Source: Parcubacteria bacterium DG_74_1 (GTDB lineage: Bacteria > Patescibacteriota > Minisyncoccia > Minisyncoccales > DG-74-1). From it: DNA of 35,563 bases. The position numbers were made by a program, and so were the translations under genes. The DNA is taken from the NCBI GenBank assembly GCA_001303125.1, contig LJNE01000002.1, forward strand, positions 1-35,563, written 5' to 3'. This document shows, piece after piece, positions 26,013 to 33,777 of this stretch (the first letter of the stretch is position 1; each line of letters opens with the position of its first letter). The notes beneath the pieces were generated by a model. The model did not search any database. It was not told the DNA's origin and saw only the letters and a list, made by a program, of their open reading frames with translations.

Positions 26013-26102
26013 AACGCGTCTCGTCCCTCGATACCGAGCACAAGACTCCTTATGGGAATCCAGAGAGCTTTGAGCTTGCGCCCCTACGTTAGTAGAAGGA
26101 GG

Positions 26103-26468
26103 TTATGACGTTCCGACTGCCTCGGAATCTGCCACCTTTTTCTCTGGGTGTTCCCAGAGAATCTCTTCGGTAAAGCCCCACTCCCAGATAACTGCACCGT
26201 TTGGGTCATTGTTATCTTTGAGTCCAGGAGTAGACCACCAATATGGTCCAGTGGGACTGAGTGACTGCGCCGTTATCTTAACGACTTTCCCTGCCTCCAA
26301 TCCACTGTGTGGATTCTTACCTGGCTTATAGTAGAGTTCCAGACTAGCTTTTACGAATCTCTGAACATCGTTCCCCGCCACTATATATGTGGTCGTATCT
26401 CCTCCTTCCCAATAAAGAGTAATCTGTTGTAGGGGCCTCTTAAGAAGTCTTTCCAATAATGAAGTCAT
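26103..26468 (-). CDS. Orphan ~121 aa protein, unknown function
   Basis: Start at internal Met (MTSLLERLLKRPLQQ) after AGGAGGTGAAAGG; the track start at 26507 overlaps the -10 box. Confidence 0.6.
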   Translation of the reverse strand: MTSLLERLLKRPLQQITLYWEGGDTTTYIVAGNDVQRFVKASLELYYKPGKNPHSGLEAGKVVKITAQSLSPTGPYWWSTPGLKDNNDPNGAVIWEWGFTEEILWEHPEKKVADSEAVGTS

Positions 26469-26498
26469 CCTTTCACCTCCTATTCTATTTCTGCTTAG

Positions 26499-26527
26499 AT
26501 TATACACTCGTTTGTTAAATTTGTCAA
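26499..26527 (-). promoter_or_regulatory. Sigma70 promoter TTGACA-17-TATAAT
   Basis: Minus strand -35 26522-26527, -10 26499-26504. Confidence 0.8.
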
Positions 26528-26532
26528 TAATC

Positions 26533-26563
26533 CCACAAAAAACCGCCCATAAGGCGATTCTTT
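26533..26563 (-). terminator. Terminator downstream of tRNA-Gln
   Basis: Minus strand CAAAGAATCGCCTTATGGGCGGTTTTTTG. Confidence 0.75.
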
Positions 26564-26571
26564 GAAAATAA

Positions 26572-26642
26572 CTGCGGGGCTAGGACTCGAACCTAGATAC
26601 CATGATCCAGAGTCATGTATCCTACCATTAGATGACCCCGCA
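26572..26642 (-). tRNA. tRNA-Gln (anticodon CUG)
   Basis: TGCGGGG...CATGA-CTCTGGA-TCATG...CTAGG-TTCGAGT-CCTAG-CCCCGCA-G cloverleaf; CCA not encoded. Confidence 0.9.
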
Positions 26643-26697
26643 ATACGTCCCCATTTTCTTAAATAGGATTACATTAAGAGGGCCATGGAGAAAAAAG

Positions 26698-27606
26698 TTA
26701 TATTTTCAAATACCTTCGGGTAGCGAGGAAGCTAGAAATAACTCCAAGTAAAATCCCGGTGACAAATTGAATTAAAATTATTTGCCAAAGATTAGTGACA
26801 AAAAATTGGGAAATATCCAGATCGGTAAAGAAGGTCTCAACCCTAGGACTTAAGCTCCAGATAATTAAACTGAAAGTTAAAAGACAAATCAAAGCAGCTA
26901 AAATCCCAGCCAATACTCCTTGCACTAAAAATGGACCACGAATAAACCAACTACCGGCGCCGACCAGCCTTTGAATCTTTATTTCCTCCCTCGAATTATA
27001 AATGGCTAATCTAATAGTATTAAAAGTAACTAAAATTGCTACCAGCGATAGAATTATTGAAAGAAAAATAAAGCTTCTGTTAATTGTGGAGGTTAAAGAG
27101 AAAATTCTCTCAATAACTGACCTCCTTTGATAATAATCAACTTTTTCAATCAGGGCTGTGAAATCGGAGGTTTCCAAAAAATCAGTGATAGCTTGGTACT
27201 GACCGGGCTCAGAAGCTATAATATTCAAAGAAGCCAAAAAGGGATTACGGCCAACCTCTGCTAAACTAGCCATCAAAACTGGGTTGTCTTTATGTTTTTC
27301 GGTAAAATCAGCCAGCGCCTTTTCTTGAGAAATATATTTTACTTCTTTGACTTCCGAAATCCTAGCTAGCTCTTCTCTGAATTCAAAAATATCGTTTTCT
27401 AGCGCCTCTTCTTTAAAATAAAGCGAGATATCCGCTTTCTCCTCTACTGAAGAAATTAGAAGATGACTTAATCCGTGAAAAAGGAAAAGCGAGGTAGCTA
27501 AAGTAATGGTTAGAAGTAAAATAAAAACCGTGGCAATCGATAATCCTCCATCCCGAAAAAAACCCTGCCACCCAGATCTGATTACTCTTTTTAAACTAGT
27601 AAACAT
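26698..27606 (-). CDS. ftsX: Cell division protein FtsX
   Basis: Four-TM FtsX topology; EIKIQRLVGAGSWFIRGPFLVQGVLAGILAAL. Confidence 0.93.
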   Translation of the reverse strand: MFTSLKRVIRSGWQGFFRDGGLSIATVFILLLTITLATSLFLFHGLSHLLISSVEEKADISLYFKEEALENDIFEFREELARISEVKEVKYISQEKALADFTEKHKDNPVLMASLAEVGRNPFLASLNIIASEPGQYQAITDFLETSDFTALIEKVDYYQRRSVIERIFSLTSTINRSFIFLSIILSLVAILVTFNTIRLAIYNSREEIKIQRLVGAGSWFIRGPFLVQGVLAGILAALICLLTFSLIIWSLSPRVETFFTDLDISQFFVTNLWQIILIQFVTGILLGVISSFLATRRYLKI

Positions 27607-27630
27607 TTTTCAGGATTTTTAATTTAAAAT

Positions 27631-28311
27631 TTACAATATGAATCGGCCTCTCCTCTCGTCCCTGATTACTCTCCCGTCTTCCAAAGTAACCACTCTTTTC
27701 CCTAGAGAATTAATTATTTCTCTATTATGGGTGGCTAAAATAAGAGTTGTGCCCATTTCTTGGATTTTCAACAAGAGCCGAATGATACCCAAACTATGAT
27801 AAGGGTCAAGGTTACCGGTCGGCTCGTCAGCCAAAATCACTTCCGGCCGATGAATCAAAGCTCGGGCAATAGCGGCTCTCTGTTTCTCGCCGCCAGAGAG
27901 CTCTTCTGGAAAATTATTGGCTTTCTCGGTTAAGCCGACAATCTCCAAGACCTTGGGAACGTCTCTCGCAATCTCTTGGTCGGAAGCCCCAATAACCTCT
28001 AGAGCATAGGCAACATTTTCATGGGTTGTTTTAGAAGGCAGCAATTTATAATCCTGGAAGACCGCGCCAATTTCTCGCCTGAACTCGGGCAAGTTCCCCG
28101 GCTTTATCTCGTTAATGCTTTTCCCCTGAAAAAAAATTTCACCCTGGGTTGGCTTTTCCTCGGCCAATAAAAGCTTAAGTAAGGTTGTTTTCCCTGCCCC
28201 CGATTTTCCCACTACTGAAACGAATTCTTTTTCTTCAACGTCAAAGCAAACATCATCAACGGCAATAGTGTTCCGAGGATAAATTTTAGTAACGTGTTGA
28301 AAGGAAATCAT
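27631..28311 (-). CDS. ftsE: Cell division ATP-binding protein FtsE
   Basis: Walker A GKSGAGKTTLLK, signature LSGGEKQRAAIARAL, Walker B VILADEPTGNLD. Confidence 0.94.
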   Translation of the reverse strand: MISFQHVTKIYPRNTIAVDDVCFDVEEKEFVSVVGKSGAGKTTLLKLLLAEEKPTQGEIFFQGKSINEIKPGNLPEFRREIGAVFQDYKLLPSKTTHENVAYALEVIGASDQEIARDVPKVLEIVGLTEKANNFPEELSGGEKQRAAIARALIHRPEVILADEPTGNLDPYHSLGIIRLLLKIQEMGTTLILATHNREIINSLGKRVVTLEDGRVIRDERRGRFIL

Positions 28312-28319
28312 AATAAAAA

Positions 28320-29355
28320 TTAAAGTTCTTTTTCTTTAATCTCTTCTTCTATAAATTCCTCTAGTTTCCCGTCTAAGACTTCTTCTACTTTTGATGTCTC
28401 AATATTGGTCCTCAAGTCTTTCACCAGCTTATAGGGATGTAAAACATAACTTCTAATCTGATTACCCCATTCAATTGAAACTTTCTTGTTTTTTATTTTG
28501 GAAATTTCTTTCTCTTGTTCCTCTTCTCTCATTTGATAGAGTTTTGACAAAAGCAAGCTCTGCGCTCTTTTTCTGTTTTCACCCTGTAATCTTTCTGATT
28601 GACAGGAAACCGTCAGCCCAGTTGGTAAATGAGTAATTCTAACAGATGTTTCTCTTTTATTAACATACTGACCGCCGGGCCCGGATGCCCGGTAAAAATC
28701 AACTTTTAGGTCATCCGGTCTGATTTTTATTTCCGATTCCTCAATCTTAATTTCTGGTAAAACTTCCACCAGGGTAAAAGAAGTGTGCCGTAACTTTTGG
28801 GTAGAAAAGGGAGAAATTCTTACTAATCTGTGGACTCCGCTTTCTTTTTTTAAAAAACCGTAAGCGTATTTTCCTCTGATTTCCAATGTCGCCTGCTTTG
28901 TACCGATTCTGCCTTCCGGGCCTCCAGCTTCGCCAAAAGACTGATGCAAAACTTTTGTCTTTAAGCCCTTAAAAGCAGAATATCTTTCGTACATTCTTAA
29001 TAACATTGTCGCCCAATCTTGAGCATCCTGACCGCCGGCTCCCGCATAAACAGATAAAATAGCGTTTCTCTGATCATATTTCCCTGAAAGAAAAGCCCGT
29101 AATGCCGTCCTTTTTAAATCTTCCTCGGTCTCAATACTTTCGAATTCAGAAATTTCCTGCTGGAGTTCTGATAATTCTTTAGTCACTTCCACAGCTTTTT
29201 TTTGGTCTTTCCAGAAATCCGATTGCTGCATTTCCTGTTCCAATTCTTTTATTTTCTCTCTTTTTTTCTTTATGTCAAAGACGGTCCTCCAAAAGGAGGA
29301 GTTTAGCTTGCAAATCTTCCGATCTGGCGCTTTCATCTATCATATCTTTGCTCAT
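28320..29355 (-). CDS. prfB: Peptide chain release factor 2, expressed by programmed +1 frameshift
   Basis: RF2 SPF (HRLVRISPFST) and GGQ motifs. Frame 0 ATG at 29355: MSKDMIDESARSEDLQAKLLLLEDRL-UGA; shift at CTT TGA C (29280-29274) into DIKKKREKIKELEQ... Confidence 0.93.
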
Positions 29356-29381
29356 CTTATCATATTTTTGCCAAAAAGAAA

Positions 29382-29424
29382 AGCCGGCGACCAGAGTTGA
29401 ACCGACGACCTAGTTCGCTGTTTA
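29382..29424 (-). pseudogene. tRNA 3'-half fragment
   Basis: Minus strand AGGTCGTCGGTTCAACTCTGGTCGCCGGCT aligns without gaps to the tRNA-Thr 3' end (22/30 identical, first 15 identical); no 5' half. Confidence 0.65.
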
Positions 29425-29428
29425 GATA

Positions 29429-29500
29429 AGCCGATTGTCGGGATTGAACCGACGACCTGCTGTTTACGAAACAGCTGCTCTACCACTGAGCTAAATCGGC
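29429..29500 (-). tRNA. tRNA-Thr (anticodon CGU)
   Basis: GCCGATT-TA-GCTCAGTGGTAGAGC-A-GCTGT-TTCGTAA-ACAGC-AGGTC-GTCGG-TTCAATC-CCGAC-AATCGGC-T. Confidence 0.94.
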
Positions 29501-29541
29501 ATAAAGGGTGGGGCTATACTATTCCAAAGTTGTACTGGCGA

Positions 29542-29612
29542 AGCGGGATACCAGAATCGAACTGGCGCTTTTTCCTTGGGAAGGAAACGTACTACCGCTA
29601 TACTAATCCCGC
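29542..29612 (-). tRNA. tRNA-Gly (anticodon CCC)
   Basis: GCGGGAT...TTTCC-TTCCCAA-GGAAA...GCCAG-TTCGATT-CTGGT-ATCCCGC-T. Confidence 0.93.
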
Positions 29613-29625
29613 GTCTTTGATCATA

Positions 29626-30015
29626 TTAAAATCCTAATACCTCTAAAAACTTTTGCCAAGGGTTTTTTTCTTCGGTCGTTTCCTCTTTTTCGGCCACCCC
29701 TTCTTCGGGCGGTAAAACTACAATCGGAACCGACCCTGTTGGGAAATATCCTTCCTCATAAAGTTTCTCTGTCTGATAATCATCTGTTTCGGTCTGTGTA
29801 ATGCCGGCTTGCAAGTCGGCAATCTGTTCTTCTAAGACTTGGATTTCTTTTTCTAGGACCTCTCTCCTTTCTTGGAGGTCGGCTCTTTTCTGACTTATTT
29901 TCCAATTAGTAACGGCCAAAAATCCGATTGCACCGATTGCTAATGATGCTAGAAAAATTGAGAAAACTATTGCCGACCAAGCTCTCTTTTTAGATCTTTT
30001 AAGATTTGTTACCAT
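29626..30015 (-). CDS. FtsB/DivIC-like septum formation initiator
   Basis: Single N-terminal TM followed by coiled coil (KRADLQERREVLEKEIQVLEEQIADLQ) and short acidic tail. Confidence 0.75.
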   Translation of the reverse strand: MVTNLKRSKKRAWSAIVFSIFLASLAIGAIGFLAVTNWKISQKRADLQERREVLEKEIQVLEEQIADLQAGITQTETDDYQTEKLYEEGYFPTGSVPIVVLPPEEGVAEKEETTEEKNPWQKFLEVLGF

Positions 30016-30021
30016 AAATTA

Positions 30022-30123
30022 ATGCGACTAAAACCGAAAATTATTTTTAAAATAGTCTGGATTATCTTGGTCTCTCTAGTAATCCTGGGAATGGTTTCTT
30101 GGCTCTTCTCTCCTTTTTTTTAA
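30022..30123 (+). CDS. Candidate 33 aa single-TM microprotein
   Basis: MRLKPKIIFKIVWIILVSLVILGMVSWLFSPFF*; basic N-terminus and one TM; start only 6 bp from the divergent FtsB-like start. Confidence 0.5.
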   Translation: MRLKPKIIFKIVWIILVSLVILGMVSWLFSPFF

Positions 30124-30192
30124 GTATACCAGAAAATTACTCTTTGTTTAAGAAAACAATCTCATCTCCTTTTTCTTCCTTAAGGCGGGGGC

Positions 30193-31992
30193 TCAGGTTT
30201 TGAAGATCTCTAAAAATACTCTGGGCGGAATCCGTATTCTTCCTTTTTCTTTTAATTCTTTCTTGCCTTTTTTTTGTTTTTCCAAAAGCTTTCTTTTCCG
30301 GGTATAATCTCCGCCGTAAAGAGGGGCCAAAACATCTCTTCTTCGGGCTTTAATAGTTTCTCTGACAATAATCTTTCCGCCAATCGCTGCCTGGAGGGGC
30401 ACGGGAAACAATTGAGGCGGCAAGGCCTCTTTTAATTTTTCAACAATCTTCTTACCCTCCCGATAGGCTTCTTTATTCGGCACAATCCGCGAGAGGGCCT
30501 CTTCTTTGCGACCCAAAATTAAAATATCCAATTTCACCAAGTCAGCTGGTCGCCAATCCAATAACTCATAACTCATTGAGGCAAATCCTTGGGTAGCTGA
30601 CTTTAGTTTGTCATAGAAATTCTTAGTAATAATCTCTCGCAGGGGCATCTCATAAATTAGTTCCACTTTCTCTAAACCTAAATAATCTGTTTTTAAGTAT
30701 CTGGTTTCCATATTCCCTAACAACTCAGAAATCTGTCCCAAGTAATTTCCTGGCGCCAAAACCTGAAGCCTTACCCAAAGCTCTTGCCCCTGGCCAGCCT
30801 GCTGGCCAGCAGTTGGCCAATCAATTGGGGTATGAATAAGGATTTCTTTATTGTCCCGTGTTATTATTTTATAAACTACTGAAGGCGTAGATAAAACTAC
30901 ATTCAAGCCAAACTCTCTCTTTAGCCTCTCTGAGATAATCTCGGCATGCAGTAATCCCAGAAAGCCGGTCTGGAATCCCCTGCCCAGACTTCCTTTCATT
31001 TCTGGCTTAAAAAATAAAGAAGCATCAGTCAATTTTAATTTTTCCAGGCTTGATTTTAACAACCCGAAGTCATTAGAGTCTTCGGGATAAATACTCAAAA
31101 ATACTTTTGGCTGAGGCTCACGATAGCCAGGTAATGGTTTTACCGCAGGATTATCAGTTAACGTTTCTCCGGCCCTGACTTTATTAGATATTTTAATCCC
31201 GGTAGCAATAAAACCTATTTCTCCAGAACTTAATTCTGTCACTGGAGAAAGCTCGGGTTTAAAAATACCAACCGATTTTACTTCTATTTTAATGCCTGCC
31301 TGCAGTAAATAAATTTTATCACCGGTTTTTATTTCTCCGTCAAAAATCCTAACAAAAGCCAAAACGCCCTGGTAAGGATCGTATTTTGAATCGAAAACCA
31401 GTGCCCGCAACCCTGCCTCTTCTCCGGAGGGGTAAGATTTGGCTGGAGGAATTTTAGCGACTATGGCCTCCAGAATTTTTTCTACATTAGTTCCGCTCTT
31501 GGCAGAAATTTTGATAATACTCGTAGGGGTAGTTTTCAACAAATCAGCAATTTCTCTTTCCGTTCCCTCAATCTTGGCTTGGGGTAAGTCAATTTTATTA
31601 ATCACTGGAATAATGGCTAAGTTTTGCTCTCTGGCCATTTCTAAGTTGCCGATTGTCTGGGCCTGGATTCCTTTGGTAGCATCAACCAATAAAATAGCGC
31701 CCTCCACGGCTGCCAAGCTTCTGGAAACCTCATAGTTAAAATCCACATGCCCCGGAGTATCAATCAAATTCAAGATATAATTCTTATACTGTATCCGAAC
31801 CGGGTGCATTTTAATAGTAATGCCCCGTTCCTGTTCCAGGTCCATGGCATCTAAATATTGGGGCCGCATCTTCTCTTGTGGTATGGTTTCTGTTAATTCC
31901 AAAAACCTATCGGCTAGGGTCGATTTTCCATGGTCTATGTGAGCTAAAATACAAAAATTCCTAGTGTTAGGTACTAAGGAAAGGGGGGCCAT
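30193..31992 (-). CDS. lepA: Elongation factor 4 (LepA)
   Basis: RNFCILAHIDHGKSTLADRFLELT, DTPGHVDFNYEVSRSLAA, GFLGLLHAEII, C-terminal AAIGGKIIVRETIKARRRDVLAPLYGGDYTRKRKLLEKQKKGK. Confidence 0.97.
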   Translation of the reverse strand: MAPLSLVPNTRNFCILAHIDHGKSTLADRFLELTETIPQEKMRPQYLDAMDLEQERGITIKMHPVRIQYKNYILNLIDTPGHVDFNYEVSRSLAAVEGAILLVDATKGIQAQTIGNLEMAREQNLAIIPVINKIDLPQAKIEGTEREIADLLKTTPTSIIKISAKSGTNVEKILEAIVAKIPPAKSYPSGEEAGLRALVFDSKYDPYQGVLAFVRIFDGEIKTGDKIYLLQAGIKIEVKSVGIFKPELSPVTELSSGEIGFIATGIKISNKVRAGETLTDNPAVKPLPGYREPQPKVFLSIYPEDSNDFGLLKSSLEKLKLTDASLFFKPEMKGSLGRGFQTGFLGLLHAEIISERLKREFGLNVVLSTPSVVYKIITRDNKEILIHTPIDWPTAGQQAGQGQELWVRLQVLAPGNYLGQISELLGNMETRYLKTDYLGLEKVELIYEMPLREIITKNFYDKLKSATQGFASMSYELLDWRPADLVKLDILILGRKEEALSRIVPNKEAYREGKKIVEKLKEALPPQLFPVPLQAAIGGKIIVRETIKARRRDVLAPLYGGDYTRKRKLLEKQKKGKKELKEKGRIRIPPRVFLEIFKT

Positions 31993-31994
31993 AA

Positions 31995-33710
31995 TTAGCG
32001 TCTAAAAATTGATTCTTTGATAATCTTGAGCTCGGGAGACTTAAGAAGGATGGTCAAAAGGAGGTAGCTAAGCAGTCCTACCGTAGCGCCAAAAATAATT
32101 TGCATCAAAAGTCCAGAAACCACCTGAAGAGTCAAACAAACGGAAAGTGTCATAAAAAAACTGGCGAGAAGTATTTTCCAGAGAGACTGCCAGATTTCCT
32201 TCGAGCCGATCTCGCCCCTCTCTTTTTTCAAAAAAGATAAGAGTAAAGAGAATTGAAAGATGCCGGCAAGAGATAAAGCCAGCGGAAGACCGATAACGGT
32301 GATATCCCCAATACTCTTTAGTCTTAGAATGTTTATCATAAATTCTGAAAAAAAATTAGGAAAAGACAGAAACCAAACCAGAAAAAAGGCCAAAATAATA
32401 TTTAAAACCATAGAGCTAATACCAATAAGTGTCGGCGTTTTGGTGTCTTGAAAAGAATAAAAGACTCGGGCTAAAAACGGAATAACGCTAAAGGCGAAGA
32501 TTCCCAGACAAAAAAGCCCCAAAGAAGCCGCTGTCAATTGAACGGCTAATTCATCGAACTCGCCGGCTCCTAGAACAAAGCGTACTATTGGTATTCTTAG
32601 CAAGAAGATTAAAACAGAAATGGGAATAATTAAAAAAAGAATCTGACGAAATGTTGAGGAGAAACTTCCTAAAAATTCTTCCTTAAAATCGCTGAGCCAA
32701 GTCCGAGACAAGGTGGGGAAAGCGGCTATGGCAAAGGAAGCACCAATCAAGGCGACGGGAAAATGCTGCAGATGGTCTGCTAAATTAAAAATTGCGATAC
32801 TGCCTACGCTCAAGGTAGAAGCAATGGCCGTAATAACAATTAAATTCAGATGATAAGCGGCCGCTCCAATAGTCCGGGGAACCATTAACTTGAATACCTT
32901 TATCAAGCCCGGAAATTTAAGGTCAAAAACTGGCCGATATTTAAAGCCTGATGATTTGGCAGCCGGGATCTGAATCGCCCAATGGAAAAAAGCCCCCAGC
33001 ACCACGCCGTAGGCTAACCCCGGTAGACCAAAGATAGGAACAAAAAAAACAATTCCAAGAATAATCCCTAAATTATACAGAATTGGAGCCAAAGAATAAG
33101 CAAGGAAACGATTGAAATAATGTAGAACTCCGGAAAAAACAGAAGACAAGGCAAAAAAAATCGGACTAAGAAACATTATTCTGGTTAAAGAAATGGCGAG
33201 TGATTTTTCTTCAGGAGCGAACCCGGGAGTGATAAACCGGATTAACCAAGGTGTAAAAATGGCCAGAAGTCCACAGAAAAAAATAAGTAAAATTAAAAAA
33301 ACATTAAGAAGATTGCTAGTAAACTGCCAGGCCTCCTCTTTGTTTCTCTGAAAATATTCGGCAAAGACAGGTAAAAATACGGCTGAAATTCCCCCCATGA
33401 TTAGAATGCCATAGATAAAATCCGGAATACGGAAAGCAGCAAAATAGATATCAAGGTCAGACCCCGCCCCAAAATAACTAGCTAAAAGACGGTCTCTAAA
33501 TAATCCTAAAAGTCCGCTGACTAAAGCCGAAATCCCCACTAAGGTAGCGGCGAAAGTAATCGTTTTAGCTTGAGAACTAAAAAGACGATAAAGTTTTCCT
33601 CTTTTGAGTTTATCTCCATCTATAGGGCGCAAGGGTGGTGTAGAATGAGATGAAATCTCAGTGAACTTAGCCTCGCTCGATTCTCTCTTCTTTGCTGAAT
33701 GATTAAACAT
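31995..33710 (-). CDS. murJ: Lipid II flippase MurJ/MviN
   Basis: About 14 TM; GLLGLFRDRLLASYFGAGSDLDIYFAAFRIPDFIYGILIMGGISAVFLPVF. Confidence 0.94.
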   Translation of the reverse strand: MFNHSAKKRESSEAKFTEISSHSTPPLRPIDGDKLKRGKLYRLFSSQAKTITFAATLVGISALVSGLLGLFRDRLLASYFGAGSDLDIYFAAFRIPDFIYGILIMGGISAVFLPVFAEYFQRNKEEAWQFTSNLLNVFLILLIFFCGLLAIFTPWLIRFITPGFAPEEKSLAISLTRIMFLSPIFFALSSVFSGVLHYFNRFLAYSLAPILYNLGIILGIVFFVPIFGLPGLAYGVVLGAFFHWAIQIPAAKSSGFKYRPVFDLKFPGLIKVFKLMVPRTIGAAAYHLNLIVITAIASTLSVGSIAIFNLADHLQHFPVALIGASFAIAAFPTLSRTWLSDFKEEFLGSFSSTFRQILFLIIPISVLIFLLRIPIVRFVLGAGEFDELAVQLTAASLGLFCLGIFAFSVIPFLARVFYSFQDTKTPTLIGISSMVLNIILAFFLVWFLSFPNFFSEFMINILRLKSIGDITVIGLPLALSLAGIFQFSLLLSFLKKERGEIGSKEIWQSLWKILLASFFMTLSVCLTLQVVSGLLMQIIFGATVGLLSYLLLTILLKSPELKIIKESIFRR

Positions 33711-33716
33711 AGTTTC

Positions 33717-33745
33717 ATTTTAATATTTTTCTTCTTACTTTACAA
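33717..33745 (-). promoter_or_regulatory. murJ promoter TTGTAA-17-TAAAAT, 6 nt from ATG (leaderless)
   Basis: Minus strand -35 33740-33745, -10 33717-33722, ATG at 33710. Confidence 0.6.
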
Positions 33746-33777
33746 TTAGTAGAGCCCTTGTTAACATAAACTAAAAA

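Noticed and set aside
20545-26645. Classical integron attC cassette array
   Set aside because: No RYYYAAC/GTTRRRY paired sites could be placed on the repeat and no integrase lies in the window. A cassette-like model remains possible but not as a standard integron.
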